Part shown: positions 45,674 to 54,078 of the stretch, piece by piece
Layout of the letters: the number at the start of each line of letters is the position of its first letter
Position numbering within the stretch: position 1 is the stretch's first letter
Source of the DNA: Prevotella sp. CAG:1320
GTDB taxonomy: Bacteria; Bacteroidota; Bacteroidia; Bacteroidales; Bacteroidaceae
Assembly (NCBI GenBank): GCA_000435635.1
Contig: FR882123.1
Span: forward strand, 4,353 to 68,352
Length of the DNA: 64,000 nt
Direction of reading: 5' to 3'
Translations under genes and position numbers: made by a program
Notes under the pieces: generated by a model
Seen by the model: the letters and a program-made list of their open reading frames with translations, nothing else
The model's database searches: none
Told to the model about the DNA's origin: nothing

Positions 45674-46318
45674 ATGGAAACGATTAGGTTAAACAACCTG
45701 GTGCCCCATGTTTTCGCCCAGTCGGGTGACTTGGGGTCAGCGGTTTGGCAACGTGATGTCACCTTTCACAAGGGGCATCTCTATTTGGTGGAAGCCGAGA
45801 GCGGCAAGGGTAAGAGCACGTTTTGCAGTTACTTGCTGGGCTACAGGCATGATTACAGTGGCGAGTTATATTTTGACGACCGTCTGGCAAGCCGTTTGCG
45901 CGTGGCCGATTGGGTGGCTATTCGCCAGACTCATGTCAGCCATCTTTTCCAGGAATTACGCCTTTTTCCCGAACTGACGGCCATGGAAAACGTGGAGATA
46001 AAGAACAAGTTGACGGGTTTTAAGTCCCCGAAGGAGATAGAGAGCTGGTTTGAGCGGCTGGGCATCGCCGACAAGCGGGATTCCAAGATAGGGCTGATGT
46101 CTTTTGGGCAGCAGCAGCGCGTGGCCTTGATACGTGCCTTGGCGCAACCCTTTGATTTCATCCTGGCCGATGAGCCTATCAGCCATTTGGACGACAACAA
46201 TTCCAAGGTGATGGGAGAATTGTTGATGGAGGAGGCCAGGAAGCAGGGAGCGGGTGTCATCATCACCAGCATCGGCAAGCACATGGCGTTGGATTACGAT
46301 AAAACTCTAAGCTTATGA
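45674..46318 (+). CDS. ABC transporter ATP-binding protein (LolD-like)
   Basis: 214 residues. Walker A ESGKGKST, signature SFGQQQRVALIRAL and Walker B FILADEPISHLDD are intact. The signature reads SFGQQ rather than LSGGQ. The size and partner suggest the MacB/LolD type, which drives extraction of lipoproteins or peptides rather than ordinary transport. Begins right after the DUF4836 stop and overlaps the permease by 4 bp. Confidence 0.85.
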   Translation: METIRLNNLVPHVFAQSGDLGSAVWQRDVTFHKGHLYLVEAESGKGKSTFCSYLLGYRHDYSGELYFDDRLASRLRVADWVAIRQTHVSHLFQELRLFPELTAMENVEIKNKLTGFKSPKEIESWFERLGIADKRDSKIGLMSFGQQQRVALIRALAQPFDFILADEPISHLDDNNSKVMGELLMEEARKQGAGVIITSIGKHMALDYDKTLSL

Positions 46319-47520
46319 GACTCGTTTGGAAACTCCTCAGGCAGCATATCAGTGTTCCGCAGTTCGCGGGATTCTTTTTCGCCAACCTCGTGGGCATGCT
46401 TATCGTGTTGCTGGGCTTCCAGTTCTATCACGATGTCCTGCCCGTTTTCACGGCCAAGGACAGCTTCCTGAAAGCCGACTATCTTATCTTGAGCAAGCGC
46501 GTGGGCACGGCCGATGTCTTTACGGGGCGTGGCCACGAGTTTTCTGGCAGTGAGATAGATGACCTTTCCGCCCAACCTTTCGTCACGAGTGTGGGCAAGT
46601 TCACTTCCACCAATTATCGGGTAGACGCCTCGTTGAGCGTCAATGGCATCCCCTTGATGAAGACGGATTTTTTCTTTGAGAGCGTGCCCGATGATTTCGT
46701 GGATGTCTCCTCGTCGGAGTGGGAATACAAGCCCGGTGACAAACGGGTGCCTATCATCTTGCCCCGTTCCTATATTAATATGTATAATTTCGGCTTCGCG
46801 CAGACCCGTTCCTTGCCTAAGATTAGCGAGGGACTGCTAGGCATGATAGACTTAGGTATCTTGATAAGGGGCAACGGACAGGAGGAGCGTTTTCATGGTA
46901 AGGTGATAGGCTTCTCCAATAGGCTCAACACCATATTGGTGCCCCAGTCTTTCATGGATTGGAGCAATGCCCGTTTCGCCCCTGGCGAGCCGACCAAGTC
47001 CACGAGGCTTATCGTGCAAGTGGGCAATCCTGCCGATGAGCGTGTCACGACCTATTTGGAAAAGAAAGGCTACGAGGTGGAAAGCGATAAGTTGGCGGCC
47101 GAGAAGACTACCTATTTCCTGCGCATGGTCGTGTCGCTGGTAATGGTCGTGGGATTGGTGATATCAGTGTTGAGTTTCTATATCCTGATGCTAAGCGTCT
47201 ACTTGCTGGTGCAGAAGAACGCCTCCAAGCTGGAGAACCTGTTGCTGATAGGCTATAGTCCTGCTCGTGTGGCCATGCCCTATCAGGTGCTGACCATTGC
47301 GCTCAATGTGGCTGTCCTCTTTATGGCCTGGGCGTTGTTGTCTGTTGCCCGGGGCTATTACATGGATATTCTCACTACGCTCTTCCCCCAGATGGAGTCG
47401 GGCGGGCTGTGGCCTTCCATAGTGGCGGGTCTCATTCTTTTCCTGGCGGTTTCCGTCCTCAATGTCATCGTGGTGCGCCGCAAGGTCATGCGCGTTTGGC
47501 ATAGGAAAGACATTGAGTAG
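46315..47520 (+). CDS. ABC transporter permease, FtsX/LolC type
   Basis: 401 residues. One helix near 20-40, a large periplasmic domain (about 45-260) and three C-terminal helices (about 268-295, 320-345, 363-382), the FtsX/MacB plan. Ends in a basic tail RRKVMRVWHRK. Partner of the ATPase encoded just upstream; together with the DUF4836 lipoprotein they may form an envelope lipoprotein or stress-response machine. A terminator follows at 47564. Confidence 0.83.
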   Translation: MRLVWKLLRQHISVPQFAGFFFANLVGMLIVLLGFQFYHDVLPVFTAKDSFLKADYLILSKRVGTADVFTGRGHEFSGSEIDDLSAQPFVTSVGKFTSTNYRVDASLSVNGIPLMKTDFFFESVPDDFVDVSSSEWEYKPGDKRVPIILPRSYINMYNFGFAQTRSLPKISEGLLGMIDLGILIRGNGQEERFHGKVIGFSNRLNTILVPQSFMDWSNARFAPGEPTKSTRLIVQVGNPADERVTTYLEKKGYEVESDKLAAEKTTYFLRMVVSLVMVVGLVISVLSFYILMLSVYLLVQKNASKLENLLLIGYSPARVAMPYQVLTIALNVAVLFMAWALLSVARGYYMDILTTLFPQMESGGLWPSIVAGLILFLAVSVLNVIVVRRKVMRVWHRKDIE

Positions 47521-47563
47521 GCGAGTGGATAGATTGAAGTGCCGTCGTGCGCTTATCCCTTTG

Positions 47564-47590
47564 AAGGTCATCCGTTGGATGGCCTTTTTC
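47564..47590 (+). terminator. Terminator of the six-gene operon
   Basis: AAGGTCATCC (47564-47573) pairs with GGATGGCCTT (47577-47586) around GTT, with TTTTT at the end. Confidence 0.82.
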
Positions 47591-47629
47591 GTTTATGGGA
47601 CGTTAGTTTTCTGGATAGCGCGAGTTTTT

Positions 47630-47829
47630 AACCCAAATCGGTCATTAGACTTTCGTCAGATTGTCCGCTTATGCCTTGCGTATTGCTTCACGGCTTGGCG
47701 ATGGTGTAGCGGGCTACACCGAGCCAAGGCGGGGAGCAAGGCGCTGGCAGAAGTGGGCAAGATGGTGGAAGAGCATCCCTCTTGCAAGCGGAAATGTTAC
47801 TTCATGCGGTCTGATGACCGATTTGGGTT
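47630..47829. repeat. Nested five-level inverted repeat upstream of the recombinase
   Basis: Outer 21-bp arms with one mismatch (47630-47650 and 47809-47829) enclose further pairs: TCCGCTT/AAGCGGA (47664/47786), GCCTTGC/GCAAGGC (47673/47736), CTTGGC/GCCAAG (47694/47723) and GTGTAGC/GCTACAC (47704/47713). All five nest around one centre near 47711. It ends 22 bp before the recombinase ATG. The layout fits either an invertible segment for the recombinase or a large structured RNA or DNA element. The spacer 47591-47851 has no gene. Confidence 0.75.
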
Positions 47830-47851
47830 TAACCTCTTAATACTTAAGCTT

Positions 47852-49063
47852 ATGACTTCCATAAAACTGAAATTTCGACCTTCGAAGGTCAATGGGAAAC
47901 AGGGTACATTGTATTTTCAAGTGATTCACGACCGCTTGCCCCGACAGATAGGTACGGGCTACAAGGTCTATTCCCATGAGTGGGGAGACGGCGGATTGAG
48001 ACTCCCGCCTCAGGGGACGGAACGCCGGAGTTATCTCCTGGGTGTGCAAGTCCGCTTGCGAAAAGACGTGGAGCGGTTGAGGAATATCATCACACGCCTG
48101 CAGCAGTCTTGCGAGTCCTATACCGTGGCGCAAATAGCCGACATTTACAAACAGCCGCGTAACGACAGTTCCAAGTTGGGGGCGTTTCTCAACACTACGG
48201 TGAGACATCTCCGTAAAATCGGGAAGGTGCGGTTGGCGGAAACATACACGGTCATGATGAATAGTTTTCTCCGTTTCCGCGGAGAGAAAGGTGATGTTCG
48301 TTGGCGGGAGATAGACACGGATTTGGTCAAGGAGTATGAATATTATTTGCTGGAGGAGTGCGGATTGGAGTTGAATACCGTCTCTTTTTACATGCGCAAT
48401 CTTCGCGCTGTCTACAACCGGGCCGTGGAGAAAGGTCTGGTGGAGGAGAAACGTTTTCTTTTCAAGCATGTGTATACGGGGGTGAGAAAAACGGCCAAGC
48501 GTGCCATATCGCCTGCCATTATCCAGAAAATCAAGACGCTGGACCTCTCTTCCTTGCCGGCCTTGGCGCGCTCTCGAGACTATTTCATGCTTAGCTTCTA
48601 TTTGCGTGGTATGTCGTTTGTGGATTTATCCTATCTCAAGACATCGGATTTGTTGGGTGACCACTTGCACTACCATCGCCAGAAGACCAATCAGCCGCTT
48701 TATATCAAGTGGGAAGAGCAAATGGGGGAAATCGTGCGCCGATACCATGTGCCTGGCTCACCCTATTTGCTCCCTATTATCAGCAAGCCCGGGCGGGACG
48801 AACGGCGGCAATACCTGAATGGTTTACATCGGGTAAACAACCACTTGAAGCTGATAGGGCAGATGGTGGGATGCCCTATCAAGTTGACAACGTATTGCGC
48901 CAGGCATGGATGGGCCAGCATAGCGAGGAGCATGAATGTGCCGTTGTCGGTCATCAGCGAATCCATGGGACATGGGTCGGAAAGCACCACACGCATTTAT
49001 CTGGCTTCATTGGATGATACGGTCATCGATGATGCCAACAGGATGGTGATTAATGCTATTTAG
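47852..49063 (+). CDS. Tyrosine-type site-specific recombinase
   Basis: 403 residues. An N-terminal arm-binding region (IKLKFRPSKVNGKQGTLYFQ), a SAM-like core-binding domain (about 100-215) and a C-terminal catalytic domain: Arg in FYLRGMSFVDL, Lys in YHRQKTNQPLYIKW, CARHGWAS with the second Arg and His, MGHGSESTT and the nucleophile Tyr in TRIYLASL. It matches the Bacteroidales integrase/invertase group found in conjugative transposons and beside phase-variable promoters. No other mobile-element genes are present, and an inverted repeat lies just upstream, so DNA inversion is a fair guess. An upstream extension of the frame crosses the inverted repeat and is rejected. Confidence 0.88.
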   Translation: MTSIKLKFRPSKVNGKQGTLYFQVIHDRLPRQIGTGYKVYSHEWGDGGLRLPPQGTERRSYLLGVQVRLRKDVERLRNIITRLQQSCESYTVAQIADIYKQPRNDSSKLGAFLNTTVRHLRKIGKVRLAETYTVMMNSFLRFRGEKGDVRWREIDTDLVKEYEYYLLEECGLELNTVSFYMRNLRAVYNRAVEKGLVEEKRFLFKHVYTGVRKTAKRAISPAIIQKIKTLDLSSLPALARSRDYFMLSFYLRGMSFVDLSYLKTSDLLGDHLHYHRQKTNQPLYIKWEEQMGEIVRRYHVPGSPYLLPIISKPGRDERRQYLNGLHRVNNHLKLIGQMVGCPIKLTTYCARHGWASIARSMNVPLSVISESMGHGSESTTRIYLASLDDTVIDDANRMVINAI

Positions 49064-49236
49064 CGTCGTTTCACGGTTCAATGGATTTTCAGTGGGGAAT
49101 AACCAGTTCTTGCCTTGCGGTGCCCGCTGATATGCGGAGGTGTTGTGAGCGACGTGCGTGGGAGAGGGATGAATGAGTGAGTAAATCTTGACAAATCCTG
49201 GATGGGGTTGGAGGCGGTTCGGGTGCGAGGAAAAAC

Positions 49237-49316
49237 GCAACTAGTTGCATGGCCCCACGCAACTAGTTGCGATGGCCGATGAAACTAGTTTCGTGACCCT
49301 TTGATACTAGTTTCGT
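49237..49316. repeat. Phased palindrome array G: four ACTAGT words, 22-bp pitch
   Basis: ACTAGT begins at 49240, 49262, 49284 and 49306. Words: GCAACTAGTTGC twice, GAAACTAGTTTC, GATACTAGTTTC. The step from GCA..TGC to GAA..TTC changes both arms symmetrically. Spacers are unrelated. It lies between the recombinase and the tRNA terminator. The rest of 49064-49525 shows nothing recognisable. Confidence 0.9.
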
Positions 49317-49525
49317 TTCCCGCCGCCTGTACATGGGCTGCCTGGGGCTTTCGTTCCCGCAAGAACGTGGAAGTAAGATTTCTTGATATTCTCCCGCGCG
49401 TCCCATGCCTGGAAATGCCCCGTGCGCCACATGTCGCACCTTGTCGATCTCCTGTTACCTCATGATATTTCCACTGAGTCGTACATGGTGCAGCCACGCA
49501 ACTTTCGCCGAACTCATGTTAGATA

Positions 49526-49568
49526 TAAAAAGCGTGGAAGAAACACCATCTGTTTCTTCCACGCTTTT
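49526..49568 (-). terminator. Terminator of the SRP RNA-tRNA-Thr transcript
   Basis: Perfect 17-bp stem (49528-49544 with 49552-49568), 7-base loop, ending in TTTTTA on the minus strand, 4 bp beyond the tRNA. Confidence 0.88.
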
Positions 49569-49571
49569 GAG

Positions 49572-49645
49572 AGCCTCTTGTCGGATTCGAACCAACGACC
49601 CCGAGATTACAAATCACGTGCTCTGGCCAACTGAGCTAAAGAGGC
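49572..49645 (-). tRNA. tRNA-Thr (anticodon TGT)
   Basis: Cloverleaf on the minus strand: acceptor GCCTCTT/AAGAGGC, D arm AGCTCAGTTGGCCAGAGC, anticodon loop TTTGTAA with anticodon TGT (reads ACA), T arm with GGTTCGAATCC. CCA is not encoded. The anticodon stem has one T-T opposition at its middle pair. It follows the SRP RNA with 3 bp between and shares its promoter. Confidence 0.95.
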
Positions 49646-49648
49646 AGG

Positions 49649-49746
49649 TGGGCAAGCGATTCCTATCGCGCCGCTACAACCAAGTACCCTTGCTGCGTTC
49701 CCACCCTGGGGGATTCCGAGGGAGCTGGCCGTAGGAGACTTGCCCA
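49649..49746 (-). ncRNA. ffs: Signal recognition particle RNA (small bacterial 4.5S type)
   Basis: About 98 nt on the minus strand. The ends pair (CTTGCCC at 49739-49745 with GGGCAAG at 49650-49656) and the apical domain carries the SRP signature GGTGGGAACGCAGCAAGGGT. It binds Ffh to form the particle that targets membrane proteins to the translocon. No Alu-like domain is present, as expected for the short form. Confidence 0.93.
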
Positions 49747-49765
49747 TGTCGCTGTTAAGCGGGTG

Positions 49766-49773
49766 CAAATTTA
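49766..49773 (-). promoter_or_regulatory. -7 box TAAATTTG for the SRP RNA and tRNA-Thr
   Basis: TAnnTTTG on the minus strand, about 20 bp before the 5' end of the SRP RNA. Confidence 0.72.
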
Positions 49774-49864
49774 CACATTATAGCTGGAATTAGGGTGGGA
49801 AGTGGCCTTTAATTATATTTTATTAACTTATCTGTCTGCGGGATGGGCAGGTATGTACCTGGTC

Positions 49865-50551
49865 TCACTGGAGAATCTCGGCCTTGAGAATGCGCACGTC
49901 TTCCAGGGGTCGGTCGTTATCATCAGTGTCTACCCACTGGATTTCCTTCACCACGTCTAATCCCTCTATGGTTTCTCCGAATACGGTGTATTGACCATCC
50001 AGGCTGGGCGTGCCGCCTATTCGCTTGTAGGCTTCCCTCACCGCAGGGGTCAATTTCACTTTCCCTTGGGTGTACTCGTCGAGCCAGGCTTGCGCCTTGT
50101 CGAGCATGGCATCGTCGTATCGCCTGCCATAGACGATGTAAAACTGGGCTTCCGAGGATGATTTCTCAGGATTGACATCGTCGCCACGGCGGGCGGCGGC
50201 CAATGCTCCTCGTTTGTGGAAGAAGAGCGGGTAGCGAATCTCGGCGGGTATCTCCTGGCTTTCGATAGACTCGCCCAGTTTTTGTCCTGGCTGGGCATGG
50301 CGGCTCAGGCTGTCTCCGCTCTGTATCATGAACCCGCTGATGACGCGGTGGAAGAGTTGGCCGTCATAGTATCCCTGGCGCACCTTGCGCAGGAAGTTGT
50401 CCCGATGAAGGGGTGTCTCGTTGTAGAGGGCCAACTTGATATCTCCCTTGGTGGTGTGGAGGCATACCACGTGACGCAGGGAGTCTGTCTCCTGTGCAGG
50501 TACCAGGGACGTCACCAGGCAGAAGGCGCATAGTAACAGCAGTGTTCTCAT
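49865..50551 (-). CDS. Exported cyclophilin-type peptidylprolyl isomerase
   Basis: 228 residues. Signal peptide LLLLCAFCLVTSLVPAQ, then a cyclophilin fold: VCLHTTKGDIKLALYNETPL, DGQLFHRVISGFMIQSGD (with the catalytic Arg) and the Ala-rich strand RGALAAARRGDDVNPEKSSS, SEAQFYIVYG and GQYTVFGETIEGLDVV. An insertion of about 35 residues (DKAQAWLDEYTQGKVKLTP) is common in Bacteroidales members. It helps proline isomerisation in the periplasm. Begins 18 bp after the nitroreductase. Confidence 0.92.
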   Translation of the reverse strand: MRTLLLLCAFCLVTSLVPAQETDSLRHVVCLHTTKGDIKLALYNETPLHRDNFLRKVRQGYYDGQLFHRVISGFMIQSGDSLSRHAQPGQKLGESIESQEIPAEIRYPLFFHKRGALAAARRGDDVNPEKSSSEAQFYIVYGRRYDDAMLDKAQAWLDEYTQGKVKLTPAVREAYKRIGGTPSLDGQYTVFGETIEGLDVVKEIQWVDTDDNDRPLEDVRILKAEILQ

Positions 50552-50569
50552 AGGGGATAGACTGGAGGG

Positions 50570-51322
50570 TTATTCATTTTCGGAAGGCAGGAAGCCTTGT
50601 CGGCGCAGGGCTTCTATCATGCCTTGGCTCATGGCCTCGTTGTCTTTCTTGGTGTAGCGAAGGTCGGTGAACACCTGGGCCAGCGTCTGCTTGTGGTTGA
50701 TGTCCACGAAGTATTGGTTTTCGGGCAACGATTCCTTGGGTTGATAGAAGCGGTCGATGCGCTCGGGCGTATAGTCTTGGTAGGTCTCCTGGTGTATCAT
50801 GGCCTCCAGGGGAAGCCTGTCCGGCTGGGGAGGTTGCTCCGCGGGCCAGCCCAGGGTGATAGTGGCCACGGGGAACACGAGGCGGGGCAGGCGCAGGGTA
50901 TCTATGATGAGTTGGGGCATGTATACGGTGGTGCCCAGGAAACAGGTGCCCAATCCCTCTTCCTCGGCCAGGTTGCAGAAGGTCTGGGTATAGAGCAGGG
51001 CATCTGTCATGGCGTTGAGGAAGGAAAGGAAGTTATCGTAGCCTGGTGTCGCTTGCCGGTTCTCGGCCCAAAGAGTGGTGCGGCGGAAGTCGGCGCAGAA
51101 GGTGAGCGTGACAGGTGCTTCCCGCAGCATGGGTTGTTGGAAATGGGCGGGCGCTAGAGCTTTCTTCATCTCTTCATCTCGGGTGATGACTACGCTGTAG
51201 AGTTGCAGGTTGCCCATGGTAGGGGTGCGCTCCGCTTCCTCCAATAGTCTGTGGAGCAATTCGTCAGACACTTCTCGCTGGGCGTATTTGCGGATGGTTC
51301 TTCTCTGTCTCAATGATTCCAT
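50570..51322 (-). CDS. Nitroreductase family flavoprotein (NfsA-like)
   Basis: 250 residues. FMN-binding start ESLRQRRTIRKY (Arg residues that hold FMN phosphate), TPTMGNLQLYSVVIT, AMTDALLYTQTFCNLAEEEG and the Gly-rich GLGTCFLGTTVYM. The C-terminal 60 residues include PQPDRLPLEAMIHQE as in NADPH-dependent NfsA-type enzymes. Physiological substrate unknown. The frame opens further to 51439, but the promoter at 51376 makes the ATG at 51322 right. Confidence 0.87.
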   Translation of the reverse strand: MESLRQRRTIRKYAQREVSDELLHRLLEEAERTPTMGNLQLYSVVITRDEEMKKALAPAHFQQPMLREAPVTLTFCADFRRTTLWAENRQATPGYDNFLSFLNAMTDALLYTQTFCNLAEEEGLGTCFLGTTVYMPQLIIDTLRLPRLVFPVATITLGWPAEQPPQPDRLPLEAMIHQETYQDYTPERIDRFYQPKESLPENQYFVDINHKQTLAQVFTDLRYTKKDNEAMSQGMIEALRRQGFLPSENE

Positions 51323-51375
51323 AGTGTGTATCCGTGTTATATATATAAGTATGTATAGCGAAATGGTTCTATCCG

Positions 51376-51383
51376 CGAAGATA
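51376..51383 (-). promoter_or_regulatory. -7 box TATCTTCG for the nitroreductase
   Basis: TTCG variant of TAnnTTTG on the minus strand, 53 bp before the ATG at 51322; it decides the start. Confidence 0.6.
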
Positions 51384-51467
51384 GTGAGAATATGGGAGAA
51401 AGCCAAATAATTTGTCCGCGACATTTCGATAATTGCCACAATATTTTTCCGTATGGAAATAATTGAC

Positions 51468-51475
51468 TAATTTTG
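51468..51475 (+). promoter_or_regulatory. -7 box TAATTTTG for nrdJ
   Basis: TAnnTTTG match, 24 bp before the ATG at 51500. Confidence 0.72.
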
Positions 51476-51499
51476 CAAGCGATTAATAACGCATGTACT

Positions 51500-54064
51500 A
51501 TGGACAACCAGAAGACATATTCGCAAGAAGAGGCTTACGAGGCCAGTTTGAAGTATTTTGGCGGTGATGAGTTGGCCGCCAGGGTGTGGGTGAATAAGTA
51601 TGCCATGAAGGACAGCTTCGGTAATATCTATGAGTGTTCCCCCGAGGATATGCACTGGCGCATTGCCCGTGAGTTGGCTCGTGTGGAGCGGAAGTATCCC
51701 AATCCCCTGAGTGAGGAGCAGATCTTTGAGTTGCTTGACCACTTCCGCTATATCATTCCCGCGGGAAGCCCCATGACTGGCATAGGCAATGATTTCCAGG
51801 TGGCTTCGCTGAGTAATTGTTTCGTGGTGGGACTCGATGGTGACGCTGATTCCTATGGTGCTATCATGCGTGTGGACGAGGAGCAAGTGCAGTTGATGAA
51901 GCGACGCGGTGGCGTGGGACATGACCTGAGCCACCTGCGTCCCAAGGGCACGCCTGTAAACAACTCCGCGTTGACAAGTACGGGCCTGGTGCCTTTCATG
52001 GAGCGGTATAGCAATTCTACCCGTGAGGTGGCACAAGACGGCAGGCGAGGAGCCTTGATGTTGAGCGTAAGCATCAAGCATCCAGATAGCGAGGCTTTCA
52101 TTGACGCCAAGATGACGGAGGGAAAGGTGACGGGTGCCAATGTCTCGGTGAAGTTGGATGACGAGTTTATGAGGGCGGCCATAGAGGACAAGCCTTATGT
52201 GCAGCAATTCCCCATAGACAGTCCTAATCCTGTGGTGAAAAAGGAAGTCTCCGCCCGCAAGTTGTGGGAGAAGATTGTGCATAACGCTTGGAAGAGTGCG
52301 GAGCCAGGTGTGCTGTTCTGGGATACCATCATCCGCGAGAGCATCCCGGATTGCTATGCCGACTTGGGCTTCCGTACCGTGAGCACCAATCCTTGCGGTG
52401 AGATACCCTTGTGTCCTTACGACAGTTGCAGGTTGCTGAGCATCAATCTCTATAGCTACGTGGATAATCCCTTTACCGCCGAAGCTCGCTTTAACATGGA
52501 GAAGTTCCAGCGTCACGTGGCATTGGCCCAGAGGCTGATGGATGATATCGTGGACTTGGAGATGGAAAAGATAGACCGCATCATGGAGAAGATTGCCCAA
52601 GATCCTCAAAGCGACGAGGTGAAGGGCGCGGAATATCACCTGTGGGAGAAAATCAAGCGTAAGAGCGGCATGGGCAGGCGCACGGGCGTTGGCATTACCG
52701 CCGAGGGCGATATGTTGGCGGCCTTGGGATTGCGCTATGGCACGCAGGAAGCTACCGATTTTTCTGTCAGCGTGCATCGGCAGTTGGCCTTGAGCGCTTA
52801 TGGCTCTTCGGTGAACATGGCCAAGGAGCGTGGCGCTTTCGAGATTTACGACGCCAAGCGTGAGGAGAACAACCCCTTCGTGTTGAGGCTGAAGGAGGCT
52901 GATCCCGCGCTCTATGAGGACATGCGCCAGTATGGCAGGCGCAATATCGCTTGTCTCACTATAGCCCCCACGGGTACCACGTCTATCATGACACAGACCA
53001 CCAGTGGCATAGAGCCAGTCTTCATGCCTGTTTATAAGCGTCGCAGGAAGGTGAATCCCAACGACACAAACGTGCACGTGGACTATGTGGACGAAGTGGG
53101 CGACAGCTTTGAGGAGTATATAGTCTACCACCGCAAGTTCCTCACCTGGATGGAAGCACAAGGCATAGACACCACCCAGCGTTACACCCAAGAGGAGATA
53201 GACGCTTTGGTGGCTCGGTCGCCTTACTATAAGGCCACGGCCAATGACGTGGACTGGTTGATGAAGGTGAAAATGCAGGGGGCTATCCAAAAGTGGGTAG
53301 ACCATTCCATCAGCGTTACGGTCAACTTGCCCAACAGCGTAGACGAGGCTTTGGTGAACCAACTTTACCAAGAAGCATGGCGCAGCGGATGCAAGGGGTG
53401 CACCATATACAGGGACGGCAGCCGTTCGGGTGTGATGGTCTCCGTATCCAAAAAAGACGGAAAGAAAGCCTCTGCCCAGCCCACGGAAGAGATGCCTCCC
53501 TGCAAGCACCCCGAAGTGACCGAGGTGAGACCAAAGGTACTGGACTGCGATGTCGTGAGATTCCAGAACAACAAAGAGAAATGGCTCGCTTTCGTGGGAC
53601 TGCTTGATGGGTATCCCTACGAGATATTCACCGGTTTGCAAGATGACGATGAAGGTATCATGTTGCCCAAATCGGTCGTGAAAGGCAAGATTATCAAGCA
53701 GGTGAACGAAGACGGCACCAAGCGATATGATTTCCAGTTTGAAAACAAGCGCGGCTATAAGACCACAGTGGAAGGACTGAACGAGAAATTCAATCCGGAG
53801 TATTGGAATTATGCCAAGCTTATATCTGGCGTGTTGCGCTATCGCATGCCGATAGACCATGTCATCAAGTTGGTGGGACAGTTGCAGTTGGATGACGAAA
53901 GCATCAACACCTGGAAGAATGGCGTGGAGCGTGCGCTCAAAAAGTATGTCAGCAACGGAACCAAAGCCAAAGGACAGAAGTGTCCCAATTGCGGCGGAGA
54001 GACTCTGGTCTACCAGGAAGGTTGCCTGATTTGCACTAACTGCGGCGCTTCTCGTTGCGGATAA
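51500..54064 (+). CDS. nrdJ: Adenosylcobalamin-dependent (class II) ribonucleotide reductase
   Basis: 854 residues. Reduces ribonucleotides to deoxyribonucleotides with a B12-derived radical, independent of oxygen. Visible parts: substrate-site Cys in SLSNCFVVG, KRRGGVGHDLSHLRPKG, the radical-site motif NPCGEIPLCPYD, APTGTTS and the C-terminal redox region, ending in a zinc-ribbon-like pair CPNCGG and CTNCG. Residues from about 630 carry GCKGCTIYRDGSRSG. The single-chain form is typical of Bacteroidales. The ATG at 51500 is chosen over an upstream opening. Confidence 0.92.
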   Translation: MDNQKTYSQEEAYEASLKYFGGDELAARVWVNKYAMKDSFGNIYECSPEDMHWRIARELARVERKYPNPLSEEQIFELLDHFRYIIPAGSPMTGIGNDFQVASLSNCFVVGLDGDADSYGAIMRVDEEQVQLMKRRGGVGHDLSHLRPKGTPVNNSALTSTGLVPFMERYSNSTREVAQDGRRGALMLSVSIKHPDSEAFIDAKMTEGKVTGANVSVKLDDEFMRAAIEDKPYVQQFPIDSPNPVVKKEVSARKLWEKIVHNAWKSAEPGVLFWDTIIRESIPDCYADLGFRTVSTNPCGEIPLCPYDSCRLLSINLYSYVDNPFTAEARFNMEKFQRHVALAQRLMDDIVDLEMEKIDRIMEKIAQDPQSDEVKGAEYHLWEKIKRKSGMGRRTGVGITAEGDMLAALGLRYGTQEATDFSVSVHRQLALSAYGSSVNMAKERGAFEIYDAKREENNPFVLRLKEADPALYEDMRQYGRRNIACLTIAPTGTTSIMTQTTSGIEPVFMPVYKRRRKVNPNDTNVHVDYVDEVGDSFEEYIVYHRKFLTWMEAQGIDTTQRYTQEEIDALVARSPYYKATANDVDWLMKVKMQGAIQKWVDHSISVTVNLPNSVDEALVNQLYQEAWRSGCKGCTIYRDGSRSGVMVSVSKKDGKKASAQPTEEMPPCKHPEVTEVRPKVLDCDVVRFQNNKEKWLAFVGLLDGYPYEIFTGLQDDDEGIMLPKSVVKGKIIKQVNEDGTKRYDFQFENKRGYKTTVEGLNEKFNPEYWNYAKLISGVLRYRMPIDHVIKLVGQLQLDDESINTWKNGVERALKKYVSNGTKAKGQKCPNCGGETLVYQEGCLICTNCGASRCG

Positions 54065-54078
54065 CTCGTAATTTTGCC

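Noticed and set aside
47591..47851. N-terminal extension of the recombinase through the inverted repeat
   Set aside because: The added residues resemble no recombinase, and the ATG at 47852 gives the family N terminus.
15086..49316. Phased palindrome arrays as CRISPR arrays
   Set aside because: The units are 22-23 bp in total with 10-17 bp palindromic words and 5-14 base spacers, too short for repeats and guide-length spacers, and the words vary within one array.
51467..53860. A 797-residue minus-strand open frame opposite nrdJ
   Set aside because: It is the antisense shadow of a well-recognised gene, shows low-complexity His/Leu-rich translation, and has no promoter or family features.
54069..54076. 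TAATTTTG immediately before folB as a promoter
   Set aside because: It ends 3 bp before the ATG, so the start site would fall inside the gene; folB is more likely read through from nrdJ.
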